From Anaerolinea sp. (GTDB lineage Bacteria > Chloroflexota > Anaerolineae > Anaerolineales > Villigracilaceae): 35,705 bases of DNA. This document shows, one piece after another, positions 8,656 to 15,714 of the stretch. Each line of letters opens with the position of its first letter. Within the stretch, counting starts at the first letter, position 1. The notes under the pieces are model-generated. The model did not search any database. It was not told the origin of the DNA and saw only the letters and a program-made list of their open reading frames with translations. The DNA is taken from contig JAIFKY010000027.1 in assembly GCA_020049345.1 (NCBI GenBank), positions 1-35,705 on the forward strand, given 5' to 3'. The position numbers and the translations under genes are program-made.

Positions 8656-8684
8656 AGTTTATCATGGCACTTTGGGAATGTAAA
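8656..8684 (-). promoter_or_regulatory. Promoter of the kinase-ahcY operon
   Basis: TTTACA (8684-8679), a 17-base spacer and TAAACT (8661-8656) with a TG one base upstream (extended -10). The standard start would fall near 8649, close to or inside the first arm of the leader hairpin, so the exact start decides whether the pseudoknot can form. Confidence 0.55.
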
Positions 8685-8734
8685 GTTTTCAGGCTATCAG
8701 TTTTCTAAGAAACCTGTTTTACTACTTTCCAAAC

Positions 8735-9061
8735 TTAAAGTAAATTATCAAACCCTAATGAAAATATAATCGCCTCACGGACTTCCTGCATCTTTTCCGG
8801 GGATAACTGTGTAATGAACGCACCAAGATTAGCCTTTTGTATAGTTTGAATATTGTCTGTATTCACCACACAATCTTCAGGCATTGCATCTTCTTCAACG
8901 GTTAAGAGAACTTCAGAAGGAATATTTCGAATTACGGTCGTAACGGGGGCAACAGTAATTCCAGTTAATAACGGAATGGCTGAATTTCGCGTTAACAACA
9001 ACACAGGACGGCGTTTATCGGGAGCGTGAAAGGTGTACCAGTAAACATCGCCCTGCTTCAC
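8735..9061 (-). CDS. MazF/PemK-type mRNA interferase toxin
   Basis: This 108-residue protein has the MazF/PemK order: KQGDVYWYTF at the N-terminus, then RRPVLLLTRN (RP-V/L-L motif near 18-27), then ITVAPVTTVIRNIPSEVLL with the central Thr and Arg residues, and finally DCVVNTDNIQTI. MazF toxins cleave mRNA at short motifs. GTG 9061 is chosen because GGAGG precedes it and because it overlaps the antitoxin stop as GTGA (9061-9058), a classic coupling. An upstream in-frame start at 9091 would run into the antitoxin gene without a better ribosome site. Confidence 0.87.
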   Translation of the reverse strand: MKQGDVYWYTFHAPDKRRPVLLLTRNSAIPLLTGITVAPVTTVIRNIPSEVLLTVEEDAMPEDCVVNTDNIQTIQKANLGAFITQLSPEKMQEVREAIIFSLGFDNLL

Positions 9062-9315
9062 GATTCCTCCCACACCTGTTCCGATTCCCACCCGGCAATA
9101 TCCTCTTTTGTTTGAGGATGTTTAGCGTATCCTTCGGCATAACGTTGTTCCATGACTAAAATCTTTTGGCTCTGAGCCGCCCGATCCATAACTTCCTGGG
9201 TTGGTTCTTCATTAAGAATCGTAATAATCACCCGTCGCATTTTGGGCAACTTAATAGATTCAAGAATTCTCAAAATTCCTTTTTCGTCAATCATTGCTTC
9301 AACAGTTTGTAACAT
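9058..9315 (-). CDS. Antitoxin partner of the MazF-type toxin
   Basis: This 85-residue protein starts at ATG 9315 after GAGG. The N-terminal 40 residues (VEAMIDEKGILRILESIKLP then RRVIITILNEEP) read as beta strands of the AbrB/SpoVT-like or DUF2281-like antitoxin type. The C-terminal half is acidic and helical (YAKHPQTKEDIAGWESEQVW), as expected for a toxin-binding tail. It precedes and overlaps the toxin gene. The family assignment is uncertain, and the role rests mostly on partnership. It likely represses its own promoter at 9329-9380. Confidence 0.75.
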   Translation of the reverse strand: MLQTVEAMIDEKGILRILESIKLPKMRRVIITILNEEPTQEVMDRAAQSQKILVMEQRYAEGYAKHPQTKEDIAGWESEQVWEES

Positions 9316-9328
9316 GACATACCTCTTT

Positions 9329-9351
9329 TCAAGATCGTCTTGATAAATCAA
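9329..9351. promoter_or_regulatory. Dyad operators of the toxin-antitoxin operon
   Basis: Two overlapping inverted repeats occupy the predicted transcription start region: TCAAGA-TCG-TCTTGA (9329-9343) and TTGAT-AA-ATCAA (9340-9351). Their position just downstream of the -10 box fits antitoxin autorepression. Confidence 0.5.
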
Positions 9352-9380
9352 ACTATACAACCATTCATACTATTTGACAA
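9352..9380 (-). promoter_or_regulatory. Toxin-antitoxin promoter, partly inside mtnA
   Basis: TTGTCA (9380-9375), a 17-base spacer and TATAGT (9357-9352) each differ from consensus by one base. The -35 box lies in the last codons of mtnA, so the module has its own promoter while sitting in a same-strand gene run. Confidence 0.65.
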
Positions 9381-10404
9381 CGCTCCTCAAGTTGATTTCA
9401 AACGGCGGATAGACGACCCCGTTCTCGGTGACGATGCCGCTGAGCAGGCGGTTCGGGGTGACATCGAAGGCTGGGTTGCGCGCTTTGGCATTTTTCGGCG
9501 CGATGGGTTCGCCGTGAAATTGGATGCCCAAGACTTCATCTGTATCGCGTTCTTCGATGGGAATTAATCCGCCATGCGCGAGGGATAGGTCAATGGTAGA
9601 GGTTGGCACAACGGCATAAGCGGGGATGCCGTTATCATGCGCGGCAAGCGAGAGCATGTAGGTGCCGATCTTGTTTGCCACGTCGCCATTTGCGGCGACA
9701 CGATCTGCGCCGAAGAATACTTTTTGCGCCTTGCCCGCCTTCAAGAAATAGCCAGACATGTTATCGCTGATGATTTCGTAGGGGATGCCGTATTGCTCCA
9801 ATTCCCAGGCTGTAAGGCGCGCGCCCTGCAAACGCGGACGGGTTTCATCCACCAGCACATGAATCTTTTTGCCTTGTTCATGCGCGGTGCGGATCACGCC
9901 CAACGCGGTTCCCCAATCTACCGTGGCAAGTGCGCCTGTATTGCAGTGATGGATGATGGTATCGCCGTCGTTGATCAACGCCGCGCCATGCTCTGCCATG
10001 CGTTTGTTAATTTCCACATCTTCATCTGCCAGTTTTTGCGCTTCATCCAAAATGACGCCGCGAACTTCATCGGGAGAGCCATCCACGGAACACGCAACGC
10101 CCATTAAACGATCCACTGCCCATGCCAGGTTCACGGCTGTTGGGCGCGAGGCTTTCAAGGTGGCGGCAGATGCCTGTAGATCGGCAATCAAGCCTTCGGT
10201 TGAGGTGGCTGCGGATTCATATCCCGCAAGCGCCAGCCCAAATGCGGCGGCGGCTCCAATGGCGGGGGCGCCGCGCACGACCATATCTGTAATTGCGCGG
10301 GCGACTTCTTTATGCCCGCGATATGAGACTACTTCAAAACGCGCCGGCAGAATGCGCTGATCGATCATTTTCAGTTCGTTATTTTCCCAAAATACAGTTC
10401 GCAT
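9370..10404 (-). CDS. mtnA: S-methyl-5-thioribose-1-phosphate isomerase
   Basis: MtnA converts methylthioribose-1-phosphate to methylthioribulose-1-phosphate in methionine salvage from polyamine by-products. It has 344 residues, the family norm. RGAPAIG at 44-50, the catalytic Cys in HHCNTGALATVDWGTALG (C154) and the catalytic Asp in FGADRVAANGDVANKIGTY (D234) are intact, separating it from eIF2B-like relatives that lack them. ATG 10404 follows the stop of the PotD-like gene by three bases, and its AAGGAG site lies inside that gene's last codons. Translation of the two is therefore probably coupled. No mtnB, mtnC or mtnP is in view. Confidence 0.95.
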   Translation of the reverse strand: MRTVFWENNELKMIDQRILPARFEVVSYRGHKEVARAITDMVVRGAPAIGAAAAFGLALAGYESAATSTEGLIADLQASAATLKASRPTAVNLAWAVDRLMGVACSVDGSPDEVRGVILDEAQKLADEDVEINKRMAEHGAALINDGDTIIHHCNTGALATVDWGTALGVIRTAHEQGKKIHVLVDETRPRLQGARLTAWELEQYGIPYEIISDNMSGYFLKAGKAQKVFFGADRVAANGDVANKIGTYMLSLAAHDNGIPAYAVVPTSTIDLSLAHGGLIPIEERDTDEVLGIQFHGEPIAPKNAKARNPAFDVTPNRLLSGIVTENGVVYPPFEINLRSVVK

Positions 10405-10407
10405 GTT

Positions 10408-11553
10408 TTACTCCTTTATTTCTGTCCAAATGGCATCGTATAACAAAAGCGCGCCGCCCAAATCTTTGACTTCGTGACCTTTTGCGAAAATATCTGCGGG
10501 GGTGTTGGTGATGGGTGAAGCCATGTACGCTTCATAAACATCGGTATGATTTGCTTTTGCGAATTCCAGCGCGGCTTGGTTTGGGTTGGTGTACGGGTAG
10601 TCCACCAGCGTCAGCCAGGATACATCGCCTTGCATCATGTAATTAAACCATGCATAACTTACGTCGGGATGCGGCGCGTTGGTTGGGATTCCCATGCCGT
10701 CATAAAAAATGATCGAACCTTCTTCGGGAAAGACATATTCAAAGGAGGGGTTTTCCTGCTTTGCGAGGAAGGCTTCGCCGTTCCAGACAATTCCCAAATC
10801 TACATCGCCAGCCAACAGCGGAGATTTGGGGCTGTCGCTGTCGAAGACTCGAATGTTCGGCATCAGTTCGATTAATTTTTCTTTTGCTTCTTTCAACTGC
10901 GCTACGTCAGTGGAGTTTACGTCATAGCCAAGCGTGAGCAAGGTCATGCCGATGACGACTCTGTTATCGTCCACGGCAACGATGCGACCTTTGTAGTCTG
11001 TGTTCCACAGGTCTGCCCAGGAGGTCGGCGGATTGGGCACGGTCTCGCTGTTGTAGACAATGGCTTGCGTTCCCATTTGGTACGGCGCAAGGTAATTAAG
11101 CGCGTCGCCGTAGGCGCTGACCAGACCCGCATCCAAATTTTTGGTGTTTGGTAATTTGCTTTGATCCAGTTTTTGCAAGAGTCCCTCGCGGATCAAAACA
11201 CCGATCATGTAATCGCTTGGATGAACCACATCATACGGATTGACGTTTTCGCCAAACGACATCTTGGTGTACAACTCTTCATTGGAAGAAAAATAATCCT
11301 TGTTAACTTTTACATTGTAGACCAGTCCGAAGCAATCCATCATGTCTTCCGGCACATATTCCGCCCAGGTGTAAATATTGATCTCTTTGCTTTCAAATTC
11401 CACACGTGGATTCGGCTCGGGGCAGGCAAATCCGCTGGAGGTAACTTTTGCCGCTGATTCTTCCTGTTTGGCCGCGCAACCTGCAACGGCAAACAACATA
11501 AAGACAACCAAAATCAACCGACCAAGGTGATAAATTTTGCGCTGTTTGTTCAC
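10408..11553 (-). CDS. PotD/PotF-like polyamine ABC transporter substrate-binding lipoprotein
   Basis: This 381-residue lipoprotein (AVAGC lipobox near residue 26) belongs to the spermidine/putrescine-binding cluster. INIYTWAEYVPEDMMDCF near 58, NPYDVVHPSDYMIGVLIREGLLQKLD, the YQMGTQAIVYNSE segment, WADLWN, and AGDVDLGIVWNGEAFLA follow the PotD pattern. GTG 11553 follows AGAGGA by nine bases. No permease or ATPase gene is adjacent, so it is an orphan binding protein here. It is coupled to mtnA, which recycles the thioribose left after polyamine synthesis. This suggests, without proving, a polyamine-linked function. Confidence 0.87.
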   Translation of the reverse strand: MNKQRKIYHLGRLILVVFMLFAVAGCAAKQEESAAKVTSSGFACPEPNPRVEFESKEINIYTWAEYVPEDMMDCFGLVYNVKVNKDYFSSNEELYTKMSFGENVNPYDVVHPSDYMIGVLIREGLLQKLDQSKLPNTKNLDAGLVSAYGDALNYLAPYQMGTQAIVYNSETVPNPPTSWADLWNTDYKGRIVAVDDNRVVIGMTLLTLGYDVNSTDVAQLKEAKEKLIELMPNIRVFDSDSPKSPLLAGDVDLGIVWNGEAFLAKQENPSFEYVFPEEGSIIFYDGMGIPTNAPHPDVSYAWFNYMMQGDVSWLTLVDYPYTNPNQAALEFAKANHTDVYEAYMASPITNTPADIFAKGHEVKDLGGALLLYDAIWTEIKE

Positions 11554-11627
11554 TTTCTTTTCCTCTTTTTTATTTGAATATTTTTGATTACTTTAATATA
11601 ACACACACAATCTGAATTAGACTTTGC

Positions 11628-11656
11628 TTGACGCGCCTGCCGTTTACCAGTATAAA
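11628..11656 (+). promoter_or_regulatory. Strong promoter of the Slt gene, leaderless geometry
   Basis: TTGACG (11628-11633), a 17-base spacer and TATAAA (11651-11656), then six bases, then ATG 11663. The standard start point coincides with the A of ATG, so the mRNA should lack a 5' leader. Confidence 0.7.
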
Positions 11657-11662
11657 AATAGG

Positions 11663-14080
11663 ATGAAACACATCCGCACCCTTCTTGGATTTTGGCTTGT
11701 TGTTGCGATAACGGGCTGCTCCATCCTCCCGAACCTTCCCGGCATCGTCCCAGACGTGACTGTGACCCCAACCATTTCCCCCACTCCCGCAGCAACCTTC
11801 ACGCCCACCGTCGTCCCCACTCCGCTGCCCGGCGCGCGCGTGGATGTGGGCGACCGCGCCTTCTTTAATGGGGAGTACGAAAACGCATTGCTTTATTATC
11901 AGACCGCGTTTCAAGATTCGCCCGATGTGCAGGTGCAAGCAGCCGCAAAATGGGGGGAAGCGCGTGTGTACTTTGCAGAAGAACAGTACGAAGAAACGCT
12001 GGGCGCAATCCAAACGCTGATCACGGAATATCCACAATCTACTCATTTGGGACAGGCTTATTTTCTACAAGGGCTGGCAAATTATCGCTTGACGAATTAT
12101 CAAACCGCCGCAGATGCGTGGCAAAAATATCTCGTACTGCGCCCAGGTTATTTGGATGCATACGCGCAGGAGTTGCGCGGCGACGCGCTCTTCGATGCAT
12201 TGAATTATGAAGCGGCATTGCCCGCCTACACAGCCGCCATTCAAGCCGCCGCTCTTGGAGATGACATCACAATTGACATGAAAGTTGCCGCAACACAGGC
12301 AAAGTTGGGTGATTACGAATCCGCGCTGGCATTGTACGACGGCATTTCCGCGCGCGCGGCAAATGATTACATCAAGGCTCAGGCGGCGTATGAGTCTGGG
12401 ATGTCGTATCAGGCTCTCGGTAAAACAGAAGAGGCGTTGGGTAAATTCCGCCTGTCTGTCGAAAATTATCCGCTTTCCTACTATGCCTATCTCAGCCTGG
12501 TTGCGCTGTTGGAATCTGGCGCAGAAGTAAGCCAGCTCGATCGCGGACTGGTGGATTATTTCAACGGGCACTACCCTGAAGCCGTCGCAGCTTTTGATCG
12601 CTACATTACGGAAAATCCAGCCAATGACGGCACGGCTTATTATTATCGCGCGCTGGCTCATCGTGACCTGGGTGACTTTGAAGTGGCATTGAAGGACTTT
12701 TCAATTTTCACCACAAACTATCCAACACACCCAAGTTGGGGAGATGCCTGGGGCGAAAAAGCCTTTGTCGAGTGGTATCACCTCGGCTCGAATGACGTAG
12801 CCGCAAAAACACTGCTCGATTTCGTCGCAGGCGTTCCCAACAGCGAACTGGCGGCAGACTATTTAATGAGCACGGCGCGAATTTATGAACGTAACGAAAA
12901 GTATGAAGAAGCCCTGCAAATTTGGGCGCGGATAGCAAATGAATACCCTGGCTCAGAGCAAGCCTCGACGGCTGTATTTTTGATGGGCATTATTTATTAT
13001 CGCAATGGAGATACCAATTCTGCGCTGGATGCTTTCACGCGCAGTCTGACGCTTTCTGCGCGCGCAGAAGATCAAACGCGCGGGTATTTATGGGTCGGCA
13101 AGGCTCAACAAAAACTTGGAAATCAAGAAGCGGCGATGGATGCCTGGCGACAGGCGCAAAACCGCGACCCCGGCGGATATTACAGCGAACGCGCCCGCGA
13201 TCTTTTGGTGGAGCGCGCGCCCTTCACGCCGCCGCTCTCTTCAAATTTAACACCCGATCTGGTTGCCGAGCGCAAAGATGCAGATTCATGGGTGCGGCTC
13301 ACTTTCAAACTCACAGCAGATACCGATTTAAGCGGATTGGGCGTCCTAGCGGTTGATGCGCGAATCGTTCGCGGAACTGAGCTGTGGCAACTTGGTCTTT
13401 ATGAAGATGCGCGTCTTGAATTTGAAAGCCTGCGGACTGAATTGGAACTCAACAGAGACGCGGTTGGAAGTTATCGGCTGACAAATTATTTACTGGAGAT
13501 TGGCTTGTACCGCTCTGCCGTATTTGCCGCGCGCCAAATTCTTACACTGGCCGGGCTGGATGAACACACCGAATCCATGATGGCGCCGCCCTACTTTAGC
13601 CACATCCGCTACGGGTTGTATTACCCTGACCTTGTGATTCCCGACGCGCAAACCAACGGATTTGATCCGCTGTTTGTTTTCAGCGTCATCCGACAGGAGA
13701 GTTTGTTTGAAGGATTTATCCAGTCAAACGCAGGCGCGCGCGGATTAATGCAAGTCATTCCCTCAACCGGCGCACAGATGGTCTCGCAACTCAACTGGCC
13801 GATTAACTACGATGAAAAAGACCTATACCGCCCTGATGTCAGCATCGCACTGGGCACACACTATCTTGCAAATAATCGCGAAATGCTGGAAGGCGATCTT
13901 TACGCGACATTAGCCGCATACAACGGCGGACCGGGCAACTCACTGCAATGGAAGGAACTCTCAGGCAATGACCCTGATCTGTTTTTGGAAAGCGTGCGTT
14001 TTGAAGAAACGCGCAATTACATCCGAAACATTTATGAAATCTACGTCATTTACAAACGGTTATATGGCGCGGCTGAATAA
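11663..14080 (+). CDS. TPR-rich lytic transglycosylase lipoprotein (Slt70-like)
   Basis: This 805-residue envelope enzyme has a lipobox (AITGC, Cys near 19), a Thr/Pro linker, about 500 residues of TPR-like helical repeats (recurring pattern of Y-x-A-L-x-x-Y/W), and a C-terminal SLT domain from about residue 665. The catalytic Glu is E679 in FSVIRQESLF, followed by GARGLMQVIP, LGTHYLA and AAYNGGPGN, all diagnostic. Such enzymes cut the MurNAc-GlcNAc bond to form anhydroMurNAc. Compared with Slt70, the superhelix here is built of TPR units. ATG 11663 is favoured over an in-frame TTG at 11624 because that codon lies upstream of the promoter -35 box. Confidence 0.92.
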   Translation: MKHIRTLLGFWLVVAITGCSILPNLPGIVPDVTVTPTISPTPAATFTPTVVPTPLPGARVDVGDRAFFNGEYENALLYYQTAFQDSPDVQVQAAAKWGEARVYFAEEQYEETLGAIQTLITEYPQSTHLGQAYFLQGLANYRLTNYQTAADAWQKYLVLRPGYLDAYAQELRGDALFDALNYEAALPAYTAAIQAAALGDDITIDMKVAATQAKLGDYESALALYDGISARAANDYIKAQAAYESGMSYQALGKTEEALGKFRLSVENYPLSYYAYLSLVALLESGAEVSQLDRGLVDYFNGHYPEAVAAFDRYITENPANDGTAYYYRALAHRDLGDFEVALKDFSIFTTNYPTHPSWGDAWGEKAFVEWYHLGSNDVAAKTLLDFVAGVPNSELAADYLMSTARIYERNEKYEEALQIWARIANEYPGSEQASTAVFLMGIIYYRNGDTNSALDAFTRSLTLSARAEDQTRGYLWVGKAQQKLGNQEAAMDAWRQAQNRDPGGYYSERARDLLVERAPFTPPLSSNLTPDLVAERKDADSWVRLTFKLTADTDLSGLGVLAVDARIVRGTELWQLGLYEDARLEFESLRTELELNRDAVGSYRLTNYLLEIGLYRSAVFAARQILTLAGLDEHTESMMAPPYFSHIRYGLYYPDLVIPDAQTNGFDPLFVFSVIRQESLFEGFIQSNAGARGLMQVIPSTGAQMVSQLNWPINYDEKDLYRPDVSIALGTHYLANNREMLEGDLYATLAAYNGGPGNSLQWKELSGNDPDLFLESVRFEETRNYIRNIYEIYVIYKRLYGAAE

Positions 14081-14102
14081 ATAGCACTTCCCCCAAAGAC
14101 GC

Positions 14103-14146
14103 AAAAGGACAAAGGACTTATTTTATTAAAGTCCTTTGTCCTTTTT
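14103..14146 (+). terminator. Intrinsic terminator of the Slt gene
   Basis: A 17-bp perfect stem (14103-14119 with 14129-14145) carries AAAAGGACAAAGGACTT and its complement around a 9-base AT loop. The right arm ends in TTTTT. It lies 23 bp after the stop. Confidence 0.85.
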
Positions 14147-14201
14147 ATTTACTGAAAAATCAATTGCACTTCGGAAGTGGAACTTCCGACCCGTGCCTTA
14201 A

Positions 14202-14342
14202 AGAGCGTTTCTTAAGTCCAAGTTTGTACAAGAAAAGAGCATTAACCACAGAGAACACTGAGGTCACAGAGATTTTTAATGGTTTTTTCTCAGTGATCTT
14301 CGTGATCTCAGTGGTAAAAAGCCTTTAAGAAACACTCTCTTA
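14202..14342. repeat. Inverted-repeat intergenic element, family B copy 1
   Basis: The ends read AAAGAGCGTTTCTTAAG and CTTTAAGAAACACTCTCTTA, imperfect inverted repeats of about 17 bp. The interior holds ACCACAGAG / CACAGAG and CTCAGTG / GTGATCTCAGTGGT arms. The copy at 26031-26152 is nearly the same sequence in reverse orientation, over its whole length apart from a few short gaps. The last three bases form the stop codon of the - strand DUF167 gene. Confidence 0.8.
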
Positions 14343-14648
14343 ATCCATGTGAGCTAAAACACGTTGATGCGCGGTTTCCACATCCATGTCCATTACAGAA
14401 ACCAGTTTATCCCGGCCGTTTTCGCCTGCCACAATTTCCACACGCGATTTTGGCACGCCAAGCACTTCAGCCAGATAACTGAGCAACTCGGCATTTAATT
14501 CATCGTCGGTTGGCTCAGAAACAAGGTGTACCTTGATCGTGCCATCGTTCAATACACCCACGATCTGGTTTTGGCTGGCACGCGGTGTGATACGTACCGC
14601 CAGGGCTGCCCCACGTTGCCCGCTGTGAAGTTCATATTTTCTAGTCAT
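14340..14648 (-). CDS. DUF167 / YggU-family protein
   Basis: The 102-residue small protein matches the UPF0235/YggU family: LAVRITPRASQNQIVGV near 16-32 and KVHLVSEPTDDELNAELLSYLAEVLGVPKSRVEIVAGENGRDK (key residues: conserved PRASxN, GxxKVxL, G-x-x-S/R-DK), with no established biochemical role. The C-terminus runs about 15-20 residues beyond the core, and its TAA stop is contributed by the end of a repeat element. It starts at ATG 14648 after GAGGTG, eight bases downstream of the yggT stop. It belongs to the widespread yggS-yggT-yggU cluster. Confidence 0.85.
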   Translation of the reverse strand: MTRKYELHSGQRGAALAVRITPRASQNQIVGVLNDGTIKVHLVSEPTDDELNAELLSYLAEVLGVPKSRVEIVAGENGRDKLVSVMDMDVETAHQRVLAHMD

Positions 14649-14656
14649 GGTTCACC

Positions 14657-14923
14657 TCAATTTAAAGAAACAAAGATGGCGTTCAAAACCCGCGCTACAA
14701 GTTGGATTACTATAATTAATATCAGTGGACTGAAATCAAACATACCCGCCATAGGTACCAGACGACGAATTGGATTCAAAAATGGGTCAACGATGCGATC
14801 CAACGCTTCGCGCACAGGGTGATAGGGCGGGAGAAAAAACGAAAGCAAAGACGAAGCAATGACCACCCATACAAAAATCTGAGCAATGGTATTTATAAAA
14901 AAAATAAGTACCGAAAAATCCAT
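14657..14923 (-). CDS. YggT-family membrane protein
   Basis: The 88-residue protein has two membrane helices (about 4-29 and 62-86) joined by a loop with HPVREALDRIVDPFLNPIRR. The FLNPIRR segment marks the YggT family, which is linked to osmotic tolerance, cell division and photosystem or chloroplast positioning in different lineages; the mechanism is unknown. ATG 14923 is preceded by GGAGG. It lies between yggS and yggU, the usual order. Confidence 0.92.
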   Translation of the reverse strand: MDFSVLIFFINTIAQIFVWVVIASSLLSFFLPPYHPVREALDRIVDPFLNPIRRLVPMAGMFDFSPLILIIVIQLVARVLNAIFVSLN

Positions 14924-14976
14924 CCAACCTCCAAATTACTGCATCTGGTTTTACCAATGAAAATCAAAATTCCGGT

Positions 14977-15705
14977 TCATGTATATTGTCGCGCTCCAAC
15001 AATGGCAGTGCCAACCCTTACCAAAGTAGCGCCCTCTTGCACGGCTGTTTCATAATCGCCGCTGGTTCCCATGGAAAGTTCTGAAAAATTCACCTGCTGA
15101 AATTGCGAAGCAAGGTATTGCTGTAAACGCTTTAATTTTTGAAAGAAAGGTCGTGAAAATTCAGAAGTTCCGCCGAGCGGGGGCATGGTCATCAAACCAC
15201 GCACCTGCAAATTTGGCAGAGCCACCACAGCCGCAAGATCATCGAGAAGCGCAGACCAGTGCGTCTCATCTCCAGCCAGCCAGCCAGATTTGCTATCCTC
15301 GCCGCCTACGTTGAACTCCAACAAGACCGGCAATGCGCGCCCCGCTTCGCCGCAAAATCGATCCAGCCGTTTTGCAAGTTTCAGGCTATCAAGGGAATGT
15401 AACAAGTTAAAGTTCTGTGCCACGAGTTGCGCTTTGCGGCTTTGCACATGACCAATCATGTGCCATTCTACCGCAGAAAACTGACGCATTGATTGAAGTT
15501 TCATAACACCCTCTTCGGGGTAATTCTCTCCCAATAAATGCGCGCCTGCTTCAATCGCCGCCTGCACTACTTCGACGGGTTGTGTCTTTGTGACCACCAC
15601 CAACTTAACCGACTCTGGTTTGCGCCCTGCGCTTTGCGCGGCACAAGCAATGTTCTCAAGTGTTTGCAAATATCTTTCGCGGATCAGTGGAACCAAGTCG
15701 CTCAT
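14977..15705 (-). CDS. PLP homeostasis protein, YggS/PLPBP family
   Basis: The 242-residue protein is a single-domain alanine racemase N-fold that binds pyridoxal phosphate and keeps free PLP and amino-acid pools in balance. The PLP lysine is in LVVVTKTQP (K near 40). LGENYPEEGVMKL, WHMIGHVQSRKAQ, LLHSLDSLKLA, and SELSMGTSGDYETAVQEGATLVRVGTAI (key: SMGxSxDxxxA and RVG) are family signatures. The start at ATG 15705 has no clear ribosome site and lies nine bases after the pgeF stop, which suggests translational coupling. Confidence 0.95.
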   Translation of the reverse strand: MSDLVPLIRERYLQTLENIACAAQSAGRKPESVKLVVVTKTQPVEVVQAAIEAGAHLLGENYPEEGVMKLQSMRQFSAVEWHMIGHVQSRKAQLVAQNFNLLHSLDSLKLAKRLDRFCGEAGRALPVLLEFNVGGEDSKSGWLAGDETHWSALLDDLAAVVALPNLQVRGLMTMPPLGGTSEFSRPFFQKLKRLQQYLASQFQQVNFSELSMGTSGDYETAVQEGATLVRVGTAIVGARQYT

Positions 15706-15714
15706 GCGCTAATT

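Noticed and set aside
8603-8684. Known SAH, SAM or SAM/SAH riboswitch upstream of ahcY
   Set aside because: The leader is short and does not match those consensus cores as far as I can recall; retained as a novel candidate only.
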